DNA of 64,000 nt from Thermoactinomyces vulgaris (GTDB lineage Bacteria; Bacillota; Bacilli; Thermoactinomycetales; Thermoactinomycetaceae), in assembly GCF_003688725.1 (NCBI RefSeq), contig NZ_REFP01000014.1, forward strand, positions 1 to 64,000. Reading direction: 5' to 3'. The translations under genes were made by a program, and so were the position numbers. Of the stretch, positions 1 to 7,686 are shown in pieces. Numbering within the stretch: the stretch's first letter is position 1; each line of letters starts with the position of its first letter. The notes beneath the pieces were generated by a model. That model was not told the origin of the DNA. It did not search any database and saw only the letters and a list, made by a program, of their open reading frames with translations.

Positions 1-387
1 TTTACCCAATCCTTTAAAGAAGCTGCCGACCACAATCACAACCGACGTTAACAAGGACAAGATTTTCTCAAATGCTTCCAAGAAATCCGCTACTTTTTCC
101 TTGGTCCAATGGATGAACTCTGAACCTTTCTCGCTGACCCACTCCCAGCCGTCTTTGAAAAATTCGGTCGTCTTGTCCCAGAATCCTTTTTCTTCAGCCT
201 GCACTTCTGTGTTATGGATCGGTTGTTGCTTTTGCGGCGCGGGAGTGTGTTCAAACTGATCAAAATCTTCATTCACCTTGGGAACATCAAATCCCCCGGG
301 TTCGGCATAACCCGTGCCGCCAACCAATGCGAATGACCCGGCCAACAGAATCAGAAGGACAAAAAACGAGCGCAAAAACCTGTTCAC
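1..387 (-). CDS. Secreted protein of unknown function (3' end outside window)
   Basis: The first 129 codons of a gene that runs off the left edge. I chose the GTG at 385-387 because a GGGAGG ribosome-binding site lies a few bases upstream. The N-terminus is a clear signal peptide: basic start (NRFLR), a leucine/alanine-rich core, then an AEP-type cleavage region near residue 29. An acidic, Pro/Gln-rich linker follows, then a Trp- and Lys-rich amphipathic stretch (WDKTTEFFKDGWEWVSE) and a hydrophobic segment near residues 112-125. I do not recognise the family. It has its own promoter with an overlapping palindrome. Secretion is well supported; function is unknown. Confidence 0.6.
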   Translation of the reverse strand, partial: MNRFLRSFFVLLILLAGSFALVGGTGYAEPGGFDVPKVNEDFDQFEHTPAPQKQQPIHNTEVQAEEKGFWDKTTEFFKDGWEWVSEKGSEFIHWTKEKVADFLEAFEKILSLLTSVVIVVGSFFKGLGK

Positions 388-463
388 GCTGTCAAACCTC
401 CCGTGAAACCTTTTCGTTGTTGATCTTTGGTTCCCTTCAATTTTTATGTAACATTAGAAGGAT

Positions 464-496
464 ACCGAATATATTCGGTCTTCAAGGGGTTGTCAT
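464..496 (-). promoter_or_regulatory. Promoter with overlapping 16-bp palindrome
   Basis: On the minus strand ATGACA (491-496) and TATATT (468-473) are 17 bp apart, a good sigma-A promoter for the secreted protein starting at 387. The -10 box lies inside the perfect palindrome ACCGAATATATTCGGT at 464-479, so a dimeric repressor bound there would block RNA polymerase. The regulator is unknown. Confidence 0.5.
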
Positions 497-667
497 TTTT
501 TTTAAAATATTGCAAATTGATCAGAAGGAATGACAGAAGATTTCAAGTGGAGGGTATATCTCTTCAAGAGCCAGGCAATCCAAAACCCGGAAGTTAGGGA
601 TCGAGACGTATGTCCAGCATATTCCCGACGGGAAGGGAATGAATGGCCAATGCGATTCTAAAAAAGC
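497..667. other. Intergenic stretch without a recognised gene
   Basis: Together with 388-496 this makes a 325-base gap between the secreted-protein gene and putP. Beyond the promoter at 464-496 and the putP terminator at 668-700 I see no coding potential or RNA fold that I can name. Confidence 0.5.
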
Positions 668-700
668 AAAAAAGCCGCCTCAACATGAGAACGGCTTTTT
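668..700 (-). terminator. Rho-independent terminator of putP
   Basis: On the minus strand AAAAAGCCG and CGGCTTTTTT form a stem around a 14-base loop and end in a T run. It lies 12 bases past the putP stop. Confidence 0.85.
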
Positions 701-712
701 GGGATACGGACG

Positions 713-2176
713 TCATCCGGATTGTTTGACGGCTTGATCAAATTCTTCCAAGACTTTCGCGGAAGGTTTGGCGGTGAGCAGACTGACCACGATGATGGCA
801 ATGGTACAAGCGATAAATCCGGGAATCATTTCGTAAACTTCTGCAAAAGCTTCAATTTGTTCCCAAATGATGACCGTAACCGCCCCGGTGATCATTCCGG
901 CCAAGGCCCCCCACTTGTTCATCCGTTTCCAATACAAGCTCAACAATACCACGGGGCCAAACGCTGAACCGAATCCGGCCCAGGCATATCCGACCAGATT
1001 CAAAATGGTTTCGTTCGGATTCAAGGACAGATACAAAGCGATCAAGGCGACAATCAACAGGGAAATCCGTCCCACCAGCACCAGTTCTTTATCCGATGCC
1101 GAACGGCGCATAAACGCTTTATAAAAGTCTTCGGTCAACGCACTGGCGGTCACCAGCAATTGCGAAGAAATGGTGCTCATCACTGCCGCCAAAATGGCCG
1201 CCAGCATGAAACCGAAAATCAGGGGATGGAACAATACGTCCGACAAAACGATAAACACGGTTTCCGGATTGGCCAGATTTTGTGCGTTTTGATGAAAGTA
1301 AGCGATCCCGAGTAATCCGGTAAACATCGCTCCGACGATGGAGAAAATCATCCAACCCATTCCGATCCGGCGGGCACTTTTCATTTCCTTGACCGAAGTG
1401 ATGGCCATAAAGCGGACGATGATGTGGGGTTGTCCAAAATAACCCAATCCCCAGGCCAGGAAAGACAAAATGCCAATGACGCTCGTTCCTCTGAACGCAT
1501 CCAGCAACGCCGGATCAATGGATTTGATTTCCGAAACGGTGGTTCCCCATCCCCCGATTTCAAACAGGGTCACCAGCGGCACCAGAATGAGGGCGATAAA
1601 CATAATGGTTCCTTGCACAAAGTCCGTCCAGCTGACCGCCAGGAATCCCCCAAACAAGGTGTACAAAATGACGACGCTGGCGGTTAACCAGACGCCCCAC
1701 GCATAATCCATGCCAAATGCGGTTTTGAACAATTCGCCGCCGGAAACCATGCCCGACGAGGTATAAAAGGTAAAAAAGATAAAAATTACCAGCGCAGAGA
1801 CGATTCTGAGAACCCGCGAGGAATCCTGAAAGCGGTTTTCGAAATAGTCCGGAATCGTGATGGAATTATTTGCAATTTCCGTATAAGTCCGAAGACGGGG
1901 TGCCACATAAAGCCAGTTCAGATATGCCCCCAACGTCAGTCCGACCACAATCCAGCCGCTGCTCAGCCCGGCGGCGTACATGGCGCCCGGCAATCCCATC
2001 AACAACCATCCGCTCATGTCCGATGCCCCGGCACTCAACGCGGTGACCGCCGGCCCCAGGTTTCTCCCGCCCAACATGTAGTCCGACAAATCTTGTGTCC
2101 GGCGGTAAGCAAAATAACCAATTACCAACATGCCAATCATATAAATGCTTAATGAGACAATGACACCTGCATTCAT
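713..2176 (-). CDS. putP: Sodium/proline symporter PutP
   Basis: A 487-residue sodium:solute symporter (SSS family) that imports proline with Na+ across the cytoplasmic membrane. The protein is almost entirely hydrophobic, with about 13 membrane segments, and keeps family stretches such as YMLGGRNLGP near residue 33, ALSAGASDMSGWLLMGLPG near 43-61 and the FGGFLAVSWTDFVQG region. I placed the start at the ATG at 2176, preceded by GGGGGAG, rather than 45 bases further upstream where no ribosome-binding site is seen; the resulting N-terminus begins directly before the first membrane helix. It is a single-gene unit closed by its own terminator. Proline is the usual substrate of this subfamily; specificity is inferred. 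Confidence 0.88.
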   Translation of the reverse strand: MNAGVIVSLSIYMIGMLVIGYFAYRRTQDLSDYMLGGRNLGPAVTALSAGASDMSGWLLMGLPGAMYAAGLSSGWIVVGLTLGAYLNWLYVAPRLRTYTEIANNSITIPDYFENRFQDSSRVLRIVSALVIFIFFTFYTSSGMVSGGELFKTAFGMDYAWGVWLTASVVILYTLFGGFLAVSWTDFVQGTIMFIALILVPLVTLFEIGGWGTTVSEIKSIDPALLDAFRGTSVIGILSFLAWGLGYFGQPHIIVRFMAITSVKEMKSARRIGMGWMIFSIVGAMFTGLLGIAYFHQNAQNLANPETVFIVLSDVLFHPLIFGFMLAAILAAVMSTISSQLLVTASALTEDFYKAFMRRSASDKELVLVGRISLLIVALIALYLSLNPNETILNLVGYAWAGFGSAFGPVVLLSLYWKRMNKWGALAGMITGAVTVIIWEQIEAFAEVYEMIPGFIACTIAIIVVSLLTAKPSAKVLEEFDQAVKQSG

Positions 2177-2357
2177 CCAAGCTCCCCCTGGAATTAGATT
2201 TGTGAGCGTTTTCAATCTCAAAGAAAAGTCCGAAGAAAAAGGTTCAGCGGTACCGCCAAAGCAATTTCACATATAAATACTTTTCTTTAATGCAACAGTA
2301 TGTCATATTTGTGACATTTCGTCAACATTTGTGCATTTCGCCCCAATTTGTTCCATC

Positions 2358-3971
2358 CTATTTCCCGATTTTGGTATGTGGCACCGTTTTGGCTTCGCAT
2401 ACGATTTCCACCAAGGTGACACAAGGTTCGGAGAGAGCCTGTTGAATGACCGGTTCCAACTCCGCTTCGGTCTCCACCCGGTAAGCCTTTGCCCCCAGTC
2501 CGACGGCAACCGTGGACAAGTCGATATGGGCAAGTTCGGCGCCGAGCGTTTCCAGCCCTTCGGCGAGCATTTTGTTTCGCTCCATGGCATATGCCTGATT
2601 TTTCAGCACAAAGACGGTCAGCGCCAACTGCTGGTTCACCGCCGTGTTCAACTCGGCAATGGTTTGCAAGATTCCGCCGTCCCCGGCAATGGCGACCGAT
2701 TGCCGGCCGGGGGCGCATAATTTGGCGGCAATGGCCGCCGGCAAAGCAAATCCCAACGTTCTCCACTTGCCGGACAGCAAAATCTCTTGTTCCGCAAAAT
2801 GAAAAACCCGTTCAAACCATAGGGTGTGATCCCCCGTATCCACGGAAATCACGGCATCTGGATCCACCTGTTGATTGATGGCGTAAAGAACGCGCTGCGG
2901 GGCCAACGGCGATTGAATTTGTTGGATTTCGCCGGCCACTTTCAGATCCCACGCCGCTTTTTTCTCCTGAATCGTTTGCTCCCACTCCGGATTGGAATTC
3001 GTGGAGACATCGTTCACCAGTTCCGGGAGAAGCGAGCCGAGGTTCTCAACCAGTGCAGCTTTCGGGACATGGGTCCGCCCGATGTTTTCCGAAACACTGT
3101 CCACTTGGATCACGGGAAGATCCTGGGGCACGTAATCCTCCGGCCACCACGTCGCTCCCAGAATGAGGCACAAATCCGCCTCATGCAAAAGTTGGGTGGA
3201 AGCTTCCGATCCGCCTTGCCCCAAACCGCCGACAAACAAAGGATGATCATTGGGGACGCAGGATTTGGCCGGCATAGTGGTAATGATGGGAGCCGTCAAT
3301 TTTTCCGCCAACCGGACCACTTCCTCCCGCACATTTCGGATTCCCCTGCCTGCAAGCAATACAGGCCGCCCGGCCTGCTCCAAGAGCTTCAGCACCGTTT
3401 GGTACTCCTCCTGGTAAGCAATCACTGACGGATCCGGAGGTGGCAATGGAAACAGGCGGGACCGGACGGTTTGTTTCCACAGATCTTTGGGAATGCTCAA
3501 ATGCGCCACGGTGCCTCTGGCCAATGCAGTTTTTGCCGCCAGATTGAGTTGGGTGGGAAAAGCTTCAGGGTTCACCGTCGTTGCCGAATATTGCACAACG
3601 GGTTGAACCAAACGTTGTTGGTCGATTTCCTGATGGCTTCCCGTGCCCATGTTTTTCGTCGCCACTTGGCCGGTCACCGCCAATACCGGTGCACGGTCAA
3701 AATAAGCATCGGCCAACCCGTTTATGAGCAATGCGATCCCCGGGCCGCTGGTGGCCATGCACACCGCCAGCTTTCCGGTCAGTTTCGCTTCGGCGGAAGC
3801 CATCAAAGCGGCGGCCGTCTCATGGCGACAAGCGATATAACGGATCCGGTCTTGTTTGGCCAGTTCATCCAACAACTCCAAATTTGCATCGCCGATCACC
3901 CCGTAGATGCGCTCGCATCCCCATTCTGTCAACTGATCCAACAAATGTTTGGCAACGGTTCTGTCTTCCAT
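2358..3971 (-). CDS. Thiamine-diphosphate enzyme, pyruvate oxidase/acetolactate synthase-like
   Basis: A 537-residue protein with the three-domain layout of the family: the N-terminal pyrimidine-binding domain with the catalytic Glu (CRHETAAALMAS, about residue 50), a central domain, and a C-terminal diphosphate-binding domain with a GDG motif (AIAGDGGILQTIAELNTAV, about residue 430). The start with long similarity to Bacillus YdaP/PoxB-type proteins (VIGDANLELLDEL) favours pyruvate oxidase over acetolactate synthase, and no small regulatory subunit lies nearby. The ATG at 3971 has AAGGAT upstream. It stands alone between putP and a cation exporter. Family is certain; the exact reaction (oxidative or non-oxidative decarboxylation of pyruvate) is not. 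Confidence 0.75.
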   Translation of the reverse strand: MEDRTVAKHLLDQLTEWGCERIYGVIGDANLELLDELAKQDRIRYIACRHETAAALMASAEAKLTGKLAVCMATSGPGIALLINGLADAYFDRAPVLAVTGQVATKNMGTGSHQEIDQQRLVQPVVQYSATTVNPEAFPTQLNLAAKTALARGTVAHLSIPKDLWKQTVRSRLFPLPPPDPSVIAYQEEYQTVLKLLEQAGRPVLLAGRGIRNVREEVVRLAEKLTAPIITTMPAKSCVPNDHPLFVGGLGQGGSEASTQLLHEADLCLILGATWWPEDYVPQDLPVIQVDSVSENIGRTHVPKAALVENLGSLLPELVNDVSTNSNPEWEQTIQEKKAAWDLKVAGEIQQIQSPLAPQRVLYAINQQVDPDAVISVDTGDHTLWFERVFHFAEQEILLSGKWRTLGFALPAAIAAKLCAPGRQSVAIAGDGGILQTIAELNTAVNQQLALTVFVLKNQAYAMERNKMLAEGLETLGAELAHIDLSTVAVGLGAKAYRVETEAELEPVIQQALSEPCVTLVEIVCEAKTVPHTKIGK

Positions 3972-4045
3972 CCCGATCATCCTTCAACACTTTTTAACCC
4001 CATTTATTTCCATTTTCAGAACCCTTTATCCCGAAAGCCTGCAAC

Positions 4046-4070
4046 AAAAAAAGATGACCGGTTGGTCACC
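4046..4070 (-). terminator. Terminator of the CDF transporter gene
   Basis: Minus-strand stem GGTGACC/GGTCATC with a four-base loop, followed directly by seven T. It lies just downstream of the gene ending at 4093. Confidence 0.8.
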
Positions 4071-4092
4071 TTGCGTTGGATCATGGGGGTTG

Positions 4093-4992
4093 TCAGAGCG
4101 ATCGGATACATTTTTTCAACTCGCCGGCCGGTTCCACATGAACATGCACATGGCGGATGTTGTCAAAGCCGATTAACTGTTTTTCCACCTTTTCCGTGAT
4201 CTCATGGCTTTCTTCCACTGACAAAAAAGGATTCACTGCGATCGTGATTTCCACGAAAACATACGGACCGTGATAGCGTGCCCGGAGTTCCCGGACCTGG
4301 TCAATTCCGCTGATCTTTAGCACCTGTTGTTCGATTTTCTCCAGCTTCTCTTGATCAAATCCGTCCATCAGTTCGTCAACGGCCGGGCGGCCGATCTCCC
4401 AACCGGTTTTAAAAATCATACCTCCGACCACCACCGCCAGAAGCGGGTCCATCCAATGCCAGCCCCAATAAGCTCCCGCCATGCCCACCGCTGTCCCGAG
4501 ACTGACCAATCCATCGGACCGGTTGTCACAGGCGGCGGCTTCCAAGGCTTGGCTGCCGGTTTTTTTGCTCAACGAAAAATTGACATACGACACGCCGAAC
4601 ATGATCAGCGCCGAACCGATCGACACGGCAAAGGCCCACGGATGCGCCTCATTTTGTGGCGGACGCCACAGGGCCTGAAGCGCACGCACCCAAATTTCCA
4701 CCGCCACCAACACCATGAACGAAGCCGCCACCAGGGTGGCAATGGTTTCCGCCTTGCGATGGCCAAACGGATGGTTATGGTCTGCCGGTTGCTGTGAAAC
4801 TTTTAATCCGATCAGGATGGCAAAGGAAAGCAACAAATCGGAAACATTGTTCAATCCGTCCGCAAACATCGCTTCCGATTGGATATGTAACCCCGTCCAA
4901 CATTTCAAAAGAGACAAAACCAAGTAGGTGGCCATGCTGAGCCATGCCCCTTTTTGGGCACTCCTTGGGTCCGGTCCGGATAAATTCAACAA
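4093..4992 (-). CDS. Cation diffusion facilitator (CDF) family efflux protein
   Basis: A 299-residue divalent-metal/proton antiporter of the CDF family, expected to export Zn2+, Mn2+ or Fe2+. Six membrane segments fill the first 200 residues. Metal-site signatures are present: ADGLNNVSD in helix 2, HNHPFGHRKAE between helices 2 and 3, and CDNRSD in helix 5. The C-terminal cytoplasmic domain (about 205-299) ends with a His-rich strand (RHVHVHVEP) typical of the dimeric metal sensor. The start is a TTG at 4992 with AAAGGAG upstream. Which metal is moved cannot be read from sequence. Confidence 0.82.
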   Translation of the reverse strand: MLNLSGPDPRSAQKGAWLSMATYLVLSLLKCWTGLHIQSEAMFADGLNNVSDLLLSFAILIGLKVSQQPADHNHPFGHRKAETIATLVAASFMVLVAVEIWVRALQALWRPPQNEAHPWAFAVSIGSALIMFGVSYVNFSLSKKTGSQALEAAACDNRSDGLVSLGTAVGMAGAYWGWHWMDPLLAVVVGGMIFKTGWEIGRPAVDELMDGFDQEKLEKIEQQVLKISGIDQVRELRARYHGPYVFVEITIAVNPFLSVEESHEITEKVEKQLIGFDNIRHVHVHVEPAGELKKCIRSL

Positions 4993-5159
4993 ATTTCTCC
5001 ACTCCTTTTCCCTGCCAAAGCATTCTTATCATAAAAGGCAAACCGGCTTTTCGTCCAGAGCAACGTTTTTTGCCTTGGCAAGAAAAACTGACATCCCTCA
5101 TCTTTTTTGGATGCGTCCAAATTGCCCGATTGTCACCAGGCTTTGATAGAACTTTCCCG

Positions 5160-5188
5160 TTGACAAATGGTATGATGGAGACAGTATT
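5160..5188 (+). promoter_or_regulatory. Probable sigma-A promoter of the APH-like gene
   Basis: TTGACA at 5160-5165 and AGTATT at 5183-5188 with 17 bp between, 30 bases upstream of the start at 5218. The -35 is perfect and the -10 is weak. Confidence 0.4.
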
Positions 5189-5217
5189 GACTGAATGGAG
5201 ATAGGTGGGTTATTGGT

Positions 5218-6177
5218 ATGTGGAAAAAAGAAATCGTACAAGAAGCATGTCGCAAATTTCAGGGAAATGCAGATTCACTCCGGTTCCTGGGTGGATTTCA
5301 TGAAAATGTCTATGAGTATGAGCGGGACGGGGAACGGTTCATCTTAAAACTAATTCCAATTGCTCGAAAAGACGAAGGCCAATTGAATCTGGAACAGCAA
5401 TGGATCTCTTATCTCCGGTCCAACGGCGTCCGGCTGCCGGAACCCGTCTTGTCGGAAAACGGCCGGCCCGTTGAAACGATCATTCGATTGCCCATCCCCT
5501 GCTGCATCATATCTTATAAAAAGGAAAAAGGAGAAAAAATCCATGCATCCAATCCGTATGTATGGAACCCCCGATTGCTGCGCCGGATCGGACAAACGAT
5601 GGGAAAGATCCATTCGCTGTCATCCCGGTTTACGCAACGGGCCGCCATCCCGGCATATGAAGAATGGAACGAAGGAGAGATCTTTTACCGGGACTTCTCT
5701 TTTGTGGACGGCTGGATCGCCGACCGCTTCAGTTTATTTTTGCAAAAGGTCCGCTCCTTCCCCAAAAACAGCCAATCTTACGGTTTGATCCACAATGATT
5801 TTCAGCCCGGAGGTTTTTTGGTCGATCCGCATGATCAGGTGATTTTGTTTGACTTCAAGCACATAAAACACCATTTCTTTACATACGAGATTGCCACCCT
5901 TCTTTTCCACGCATTGGAAGGGTTTCCCGAAAAAAATCATGAAACACTGAAAGATTCGTTCCTCCACTCATTGATGGAAGGATATTTTTTGGAACACCAT
6001 CTGGAAGACGGCTGGCAGGAACAAGTGAGCTTTTTCTTGGAATACCGGCTGTTTTTCTTGTATATTTCCCTTCTCACCTTGATTCCGACCGAAAAATTGA
6101 ACCACTGGCAAAAGGAACAACTCCTTCGTTTGAAAAGCCGGTTGGAAAAACGGCAATTTTTGGTCCGAACGGAATAA
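5218..6177 (+). CDS. Aminoglycoside phosphotransferase-fold protein (CotS/YsxE-like), atypical active site
   Basis: A 319-residue protein with the APH/choline-kinase fold. The N-lobe has a lysine in the expected place (GERFILKLIP, about residue 44). The catalytic loop reads HNDFQPGGF (about residue 193), keeping His and Asp but with Gly where the family has a metal-binding Asn, and the following motif is FDFKHIKHH in place of an IDFD-type sequence. Related proteins in spore formers include the CotS/YtaA/YutH spore-coat group, which also have degraded kinase motifs. Preceded by GGTGGG eight bases from the ATG and by its own promoter; ends in a shared terminator. Substrate unknown; it may be a pseudokinase. 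Confidence 0.65.
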   Translation: MWKKEIVQEACRKFQGNADSLRFLGGFHENVYEYERDGERFILKLIPIARKDEGQLNLEQQWISYLRSNGVRLPEPVLSENGRPVETIIRLPIPCCIISYKKEKGEKIHASNPYVWNPRLLRRIGQTMGKIHSLSSRFTQRAAIPAYEEWNEGEIFYRDFSFVDGWIADRFSLFLQKVRSFPKNSQSYGLIHNDFQPGGFLVDPHDQVILFDFKHIKHHFFTYEIATLLFHALEGFPEKNHETLKDSFLHSLMEGYFLEHHLEDGWQEQVSFFLEYRLFFLYISLLTLIPTEKLNHWQKEQLLRLKSRLEKRQFLVRTE

Positions 6178-6210
6178 AAAAAAGCCACCTCGCCGGGTGG
6201 CTTTTTTTTT
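6176..6210. terminator. Bidirectional terminator between convergent genes
   Basis: AAAAGCCACC and GGTGGCTTTT form a stem flanked by A and T runs on both sides, serving the plus-strand kinase-like gene and the minus-strand M23 gene. Confidence 0.9.
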
Positions 6211-7231
6211 ATTGAATGTAGTTCCTCGGATTGACAGGCGTCCCGTTTTTATGTACCTCAAAGTGCAAGTGCGGGCCGGTCGACCGCCCGTTGTTCCCGA
6301 CGGCGGCAATTTGTTGCCCTCTGGAAACGCGCTGTCCGACACTGACATTTACTTGGTAACGGTACATATGGGCATAAAGGGTGCTCAATCCGTTGCCATG
6401 ATTAATGATCACGTAAATTCCGTACCCACCGGGGTTCGATTTAATCGATTGAACCACGCCGGATTCTGCGGCGTAAATCGGTGTCCCCACCGGACGGGGA
6501 ATGTCAATTCCCGCGTGCATGTGTGTCCCGCGGTTTTGGGAGAAGTTCCAATAAACCGTTCCGCGCGTGCTTGGAAAGGCAAGGATTCCGCCTCCCCCGC
6601 CAGAACCGGCGTATTTTTGCATCAGCTCTTTTTCCTTGGCTTCCAGCTTGTTCAATTCTTCCCGGTGTTTTTGAAGTTGCGCCTCGATTTCTTTTACTTT
6701 TGCTTCCGATTGTTCCAAAAGTTCAGATTGGGCTTTCTTTTTCTCTTCCAACTCTTTTTTGTTTTTTTCCAGATCCATTTTTGCCTTCACAAAAACATTG
6801 AGTTCGTTGGCCTGTTCTTTCATGAGAATGCGCATCACTTCAAACCGTTCCAAAAATCTGGAGAACGAATCCACAGTGAACAGGTGAGCCAAATGCGTCC
6901 CGTCCCCCTGTAGATACATGCGTCTCAAGTTTTCCCCGAACGACTTTTCATGCTTTTCCAAGTACGTTTGATTGGCTTCGATTTTCTTGTTGATCTCACC
7001 GATTTGTTGGTCCAATTGGGTGATTTCTTGTTCCACTTTCGCCAATTCTTTCTGGGTCTCTACCTTCATGTCCTGAATTTTTTCGATTTCGCTTTCCGAC
7101 TTCTTCTGTTGGTCACGCACTTCTTCCAGTTCTTTTTTTCCGGACTCCGCATTCACCTGTTGGGCACCGGTGATGAAGGATGCGGACAGGATACAGGCCG
7201 TAAGTAAAATGGAAAGCAGCTTCCTGACCAT
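6209..7231 (-). CDS. Secreted M23 peptidase with N-terminal coiled coil (EnvC/CwlO-like domain order)
   Basis: A 340-residue cell-wall hydrolase. Residues 1-28 form a signal peptide ending near the QVNAES stretch. Residues 30-210 are a long charged coiled coil (heptads rich in E, K, Q). A Gly-rich hinge at about 212-218 leads to a LytM/M23 domain with zinc ligands in MHAGID (His and Asp) and HLHFE (second His pair). Such proteins cut peptide cross-links in peptidoglycan; the coiled coil commonly binds an ABC regulator (FtsEX) or masks the active site. The ATG follows GGAGAG. It is a single-gene unit sharing a terminator with the convergent neighbour. Confidence 0.85.
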   Translation of the reverse strand: MVRKLLSILLTACILSASFITGAQQVNAESGKKELEEVRDQQKKSESEIEKIQDMKVETQKELAKVEQEITQLDQQIGEINKKIEANQTYLEKHEKSFGENLRRMYLQGDGTHLAHLFTVDSFSRFLERFEVMRILMKEQANELNVFVKAKMDLEKNKKELEEKKKAQSELLEQSEAKVKEIEAQLQKHREELNKLEAKEKELMQKYAGSGGGGGILAFPSTRGTVYWNFSQNRGTHMHAGIDIPRPVGTPIYAAESGVVQSIKSNPGGYGIYVIINHGNGLSTLYAHMYRYQVNVSVGQRVSRGQQIAAVGNNGRSTGPHLHFEVHKNGTPVNPRNYIQ

Positions 7232-7280
7232 CTGTCTCTCCTCTTTATTCTCAGTTTTTGAAGCTTTTACTATTCTACTA

Positions 7281-7308
7281 TTTTAGCAAAAATAATCCAA
7301 ACACCAAT
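7281..7308 (-). promoter_or_regulatory. Probable promoter of the M23 peptidase gene
   Basis: Minus strand TTGGTG (7303-7308) and TAAAAT (7281-7286) spaced 16 bp, with TGC before the -10 giving an extended -10. It lies 50 bases upstream of the ATG. Confidence 0.4.
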
Positions 7309-7686
7309 TACCAAAATTTATAACAGATTAGTGATACCAATCTGTCCTTTTTCAAGTATTTTTTACCAGATCCATCCATGACAGAATCTTATTCTCTTTC
7401 CAGAAACTCTAACTCTTTGACAGATCAAGGATATCTTTTAATCCAATCTTTGTCAAAGCCCCTTCCGGTTCATGACCTCCTTCAAAGCAAGCTCACTGGT
7501 GAATTTCCCGGCGATTGTGTCGATCCTTTGAACAAGAGAAAAGTTGCACTTAATCCAATATTTTAATTCGAATATAAACGTAGGATTGCTAAATGAAATA
7601 TAATTTTATTTTTAAAAAACGGAAAACCTGCAAAACCATTCATTCTTTACCAACTTCATGAAAGACACCTGAAGAGGTATTGCAAA
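7309..7686. other. AT-rich divergent intergenic region
   Basis: About 380 bases between divergent genes. It holds a short inverted repeat, ACAGATT/AATCTGT at 7323-7345 with a nine-base spacer, and the ribosome-binding site AGAGGT for the gene starting at 7687. I see no further gene; a 62-codon frame at 7378-7566 lacks a ribosome-binding site. Confidence 0.4.

Noticed and set aside
867-4199. Many open frames of 60-240 codons on the plus strand opposite putP, the ThDP enzyme and the cation exporter
   Set aside because: They lie wholly opposite genes with clear family motifs, have no ribosome-binding sites and show composition typical of antisense shadows. The same holds for similar frames across the window.
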